Shown here one piece after another: positions 61,368-64,000 of a stretch of DNA of 64,000 nucleotides. Each line of letters begins with the position of its first letter. Within the stretch, counting starts at the first letter, position 1. The notes beneath the pieces were generated by a model, which saw only the letters and a list, made by a program, of their open reading frames with translations, had not been told where the DNA came from and did no database searches. This DNA is from Lunularia cruciata (Eukaryota > Streptophyta > Marchantiopsida > Lunulariales > Lunulariaceae): positions 45,598,593 through 45,662,592 of the forward strand of contig OX419759.1 in assembly GCA_948567375.1 (NCBI GenBank), read 5' to 3'. The position numbers and the translations under genes were made by a program.

Positions 61368-61826
61368 TGGTTATAGCTTTAGCGAGTGAACAATCATTAA
61401 AACTCAGCCGTTAATAATTTGTTCGATGATTTCTATGTAAAATTGTACCTTATACAAAAAGGGCAAGCTCTTGCTTATATTTCAGGACGGATAAGTCACA
61501 AATTACATCCGCAAATAGGACATACTATTATTGTAGAGGAACATTTCTTGGATTCAATGAATCGGGTATCTAATAGTCTTGCAATTGAGACCTATCAGGC
61601 GTTTTACAATCCAGAACGATTCCAGTTCTGTAGATGTGCATTACTATTCACAGCTACAGAAACTCCACCCATTCTCCGATTCGTTAGGACCAGTTCATTT
61701 CTTTCTTACGAACCTAACAAAAGAACTTGATCCATAATTCTTTAGTCCTCGTCATAGCAGAACAGAAGTAATGGATCTAGGTACGACAAATATGGAACCA
61801 AAGACCAGGCATGGTCTTTGGTCCAT
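61368..61826. mobile_element. 459-bp insertion private to block D copy 2
   Basis: Copy 1 runs straight from aaattttcaaattt to cagtgttg (about 12755-12766); here 459 bp intervene. The insert holds a 103-codon plus frame (61419-61730; QKGQALAYISGRISH, EEHFLDSMNRVSNS) that I do not recognise. At its right end is a 15-bp hairpin (61792-61807 with 61812-61826, loop ggca). The edges show atgg at the left and ccat at the right. It may be a small transposon or a captured gene or organelle fragment; the class is open. Confidence 0.5.
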
Positions 61827-63386
61827 CTCAGTGTTGATGTCTGTTTCTAAGTACTCAAATGAGCAACACCAATCAACTAGATGGAACGTCTCACAGTGTT
61901 GTTTGCAAATATGAACAGGTACCCCTATTCAGATATGGCAGCCGCCGGAATACTCCATGTACTGTATTACAGGAATCGCGGAGTAGATATAAGACATGTC
62001 CAATATTTTTCAGAGTAGCTCTCTGGAGGCAATCAAAAGATATCCACGTCAAAGACTCGTTGATATTCTATGTATCGCGTCATCTCGGTGGACAACGTAC
62101 ACCTTTGTTTTGTATCCTGTACTCTCATGCGGGCATGATTCTGATTGAAAATCGAGAAACACAGCACCCAAGAACACACCATCTGCGCCGCTCCAATCCA
62201 GTACGAGTGTAAACTCTACGCAGGATCAGAGCAACTCCGCTAATTCCATATCCTGAACTCAAATGGATTATTCTCGAATGCCTGAAGGTGGAGGTGAGAA
62301 GCAAGTCCAAATCTCCACCGATTCATTTCAAAATAATAGATGTGTCTCCGGAAATAAGCCAGAAACACGATACGATAATCGACGTCAAAAGACATCGGAT
62401 CTTTATTACTATTGGTCATCACGTAAGAAACTGGCATCGGACTCGTCTAAGTCATCCACACGTAGCTCGTATACATGTCGCACTCTCTATAGCTAACTAA
62501 CATGTTGGGTATAATGCAGTCGCACTGACAGTGCACCATTTATGATCCGGTAAATCGGACAAATCATTCTGAATTAAGAATTCTGAATCTCATTCAACAA
62601 TTGGTGTTTGCTATAACTAGTTGTGACTTGCGAACACATATAACCGTGAGGTAAGGTGTCGAGGAGTTGGGCTAGCTCACTATTCGTCTAGAAGAATGGC
62701 ACAACTGGAACATTGTCAACGAACTAGGGTGTTCCAAGTTGCTCCGATGTTGTAACATATGCTCCACAGTTAATGCTGTATGTGGGATGTATCGCTCGAG
62801 CTAGGACATACCCAGGGGAAAAAACCGCATCCCGTTCATTTTCATTCCGCAAGTACTTCGGAAGTACGACTAGAGTGTGCTATATGTACATTAACTGAAA
62901 TTCTGTGAATCGCTACGGATGTACACATGCTACCAGGGATGCAGCGTCAAGGAATCCCGTTTCTATTCATGATTTGGGGCCTCGCAATGGCATGTGTCAT
63001 TCTTTGAACAATGGTAATGTTCCTGCGTGCCTTCAGCGTCCAATTGTTAACACCATCACAAAATCTATCTCGAATTCTTTTCAACTGCGCTGGGTGATCT
63101 CATAATCTAGAAAACTAAACGCAGAATAAGAAAAGCAACAACAAAGATCAACCATAAATTCTGATTTCCTAAATTTGAAAGTGCTTCGTACGTTTCTTCA
63201 GCTTCAAAGATTGGATTAAATTCTGAAGCTGGAATCAAACACATTCGACAGTGCATCCAACTTCTTACAACTCTATCAACTTTATCTGTGCATCATTGAT
63301 TTTATTTTCTCGTTTAGCTGGGCACATCCTGAAATTACATCTAACTCTGCGCCTGTAATCTCGGCATCCTATTTCCAGCACTAGCA

Positions 63387-63755
63387 CTAATTCCATGACA
63401 CTCTGCCTCCATCTCCCCCCCCACTAAAACAGCATCTTATCGACTTATCACTTGCAACCACCGTATTAAAATTGGACTTTTGTCCGTCCCTGCCAGCTCT
63501 GCCTTTCTGCCGGTGCTTTTGCTCTTCAAAGAGTCTGTTAAGCGTCTCCCATGCCTGGAGCCCAATTTCGGTTATCATAGATCTCTGTTTTGGATCTCGT
63601 TCCTGCACTCGGGTTTGAAGTTCAGGACTTTCGGTCGTTAAGTCGCATGATGCTGGTGAGATGCATGACACACAACTTAACCAAGTGACTTCTTCAAAGC
63701 CTCTTTTCCTGGACCCTATACCGGGTGGAAACGGGAGCCTTAAGGACCGTGACAC
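63387..63755 (-). other. 3' region of the second LBD copy
   Basis: Counterpart of 14315-14632. The open frame keeps QERDPKQRSMITEIGLQAWE, with small indels at both ends. It is most likely 3' untranslated sequence of the LBD gene that starts beyond the window. Confidence 0.35.
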
Positions 63756-63924
63756 ACGTGAACAGGAGACTCCCCCACTAACTTCGTGGTCGAATTTATC
63801 GCCTCTTACTCTCCTCTGTTCTGTCTTCTGAAACTCTGTAGAAACTTCTGTGCTGTGTTGAGATCTAACTTCTCATTCCCAGTTAGATCCCCCGTTACCT
63901 GCACTCAAATCTGCCCACTCATTT

Positions 63925-64000
63925 CTAAAAGGTATTACCGAGAAGCCTGGATGGCCACATCCCAGGCTGCGCGATGTTCCCCAACTCCGGAAATCCACAG
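63925..64000 (-). CDS. LBD protein, second copy, C-terminal end only
   Basis: The last 24 codons plus stop of a gene that starts beyond the right edge. They read CGFPELGNIAQPGMW and then PSRLLGNTF, against NITQPG in the complete copy (one Thr to Ala change). The stop codon position is the same (63925-63927). The rest of the gene cannot be seen. Confidence 0.85.
   Translation of the reverse strand, partial: CGFPELGNIAQPGMWPSRLLGNTF

Larger units (their letters stand above)
59560..64000. repeat. Block D, copy 2 (runs off the window)
   Basis: This block is nearly identical to 10690-14855 in the same orientation. It starts at ttcgacatta, which copy 1 also has at 10690. It includes the GC-rich patch (59574-59967), the hairpin (61265-61342), a private insertion (61368-61826) and the 3' end of a second LBD gene. 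Confidence 0.92.

Overview
The window is nuclear DNA from a land plant. It contains a class III peroxidase gene with introns, a LATERAL ORGAN BOUNDARIES domain (LBD) gene and a thaumatin-like (PR-5) gene. It also holds Ty1-copia and Ty3-gypsy retrotransposon remnants and a plant-type telomeric repeat. The low gene density, the compact thaumatin domain and divergent family members would fit a seed-free plant (moss, lycophyte or fern). That placement is an inference with low confidence, and the sequence does not name the species.

Three loci are supported as genes. The first is an intact four-exon class III peroxidase on + (56457-58254, 329 aa). The second is a single-exon LBD transcription factor on - (14779-15384, 201 aa); the last 24 codons of a second copy run off the right edge (63925-64000). 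The third is a three-exon secreted thaumatin-like gene on - (about 42535-43967), whose third exon has an unresolved frame.

Most of the remainder is a mosaic of repeated blocks, named here A, B, C, R, D and E. A is the 3' flank of the thaumatin-like gene (about 31-2040 and 38676-42300). B is an unrecognised 2-3 kb block (3090-5990, 28560-31540, 44130-46490, and a diverged copy at 20640-21640). C is a decayed Ty3-gypsy element (6003-8640, 32215-34850, 47150-48045). R is an AT-rich repeat (8760-10690, 34985-36275, 19725-20440). D carries the LBD gene and 4 kb beyond it (10690 to at least 14800, and 59560-64000). E is a short repeat (23722-24422 and 48059-48761). The order thaumatin/B/C/R is kept between copies, so these are segmental duplications later cut by deletions and insertions, not independent transpositions. 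The thaumatin-like locus exists in three states: a full locus (42535-43967), a broken copy (2316-2840) and a promoter-only remnant (28421-28560).

Four Ty1-copia fragments lie between the blocks: 24423-28060 on -, 37290-38666 on -, 48950-51245 on - and 52398-53480 on +. None is intact.

The best observations in the hunt come from comparing copies. Two perfect palindromes (2912-2954 and 26204-26244) are present in one copy and absent from its sister, as expected from template-switch mutation. A 23-base telomeric insert sits in one copy only (38782-38804). A 34-bp hairpin resembling a microRNA precursor lies in both D blocks (12658-12735 and 61265-61342), and another hairpin lies upstream of the LBD gene (15675-15735). 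No CRISPR array, rRNA or tRNA gene was found.
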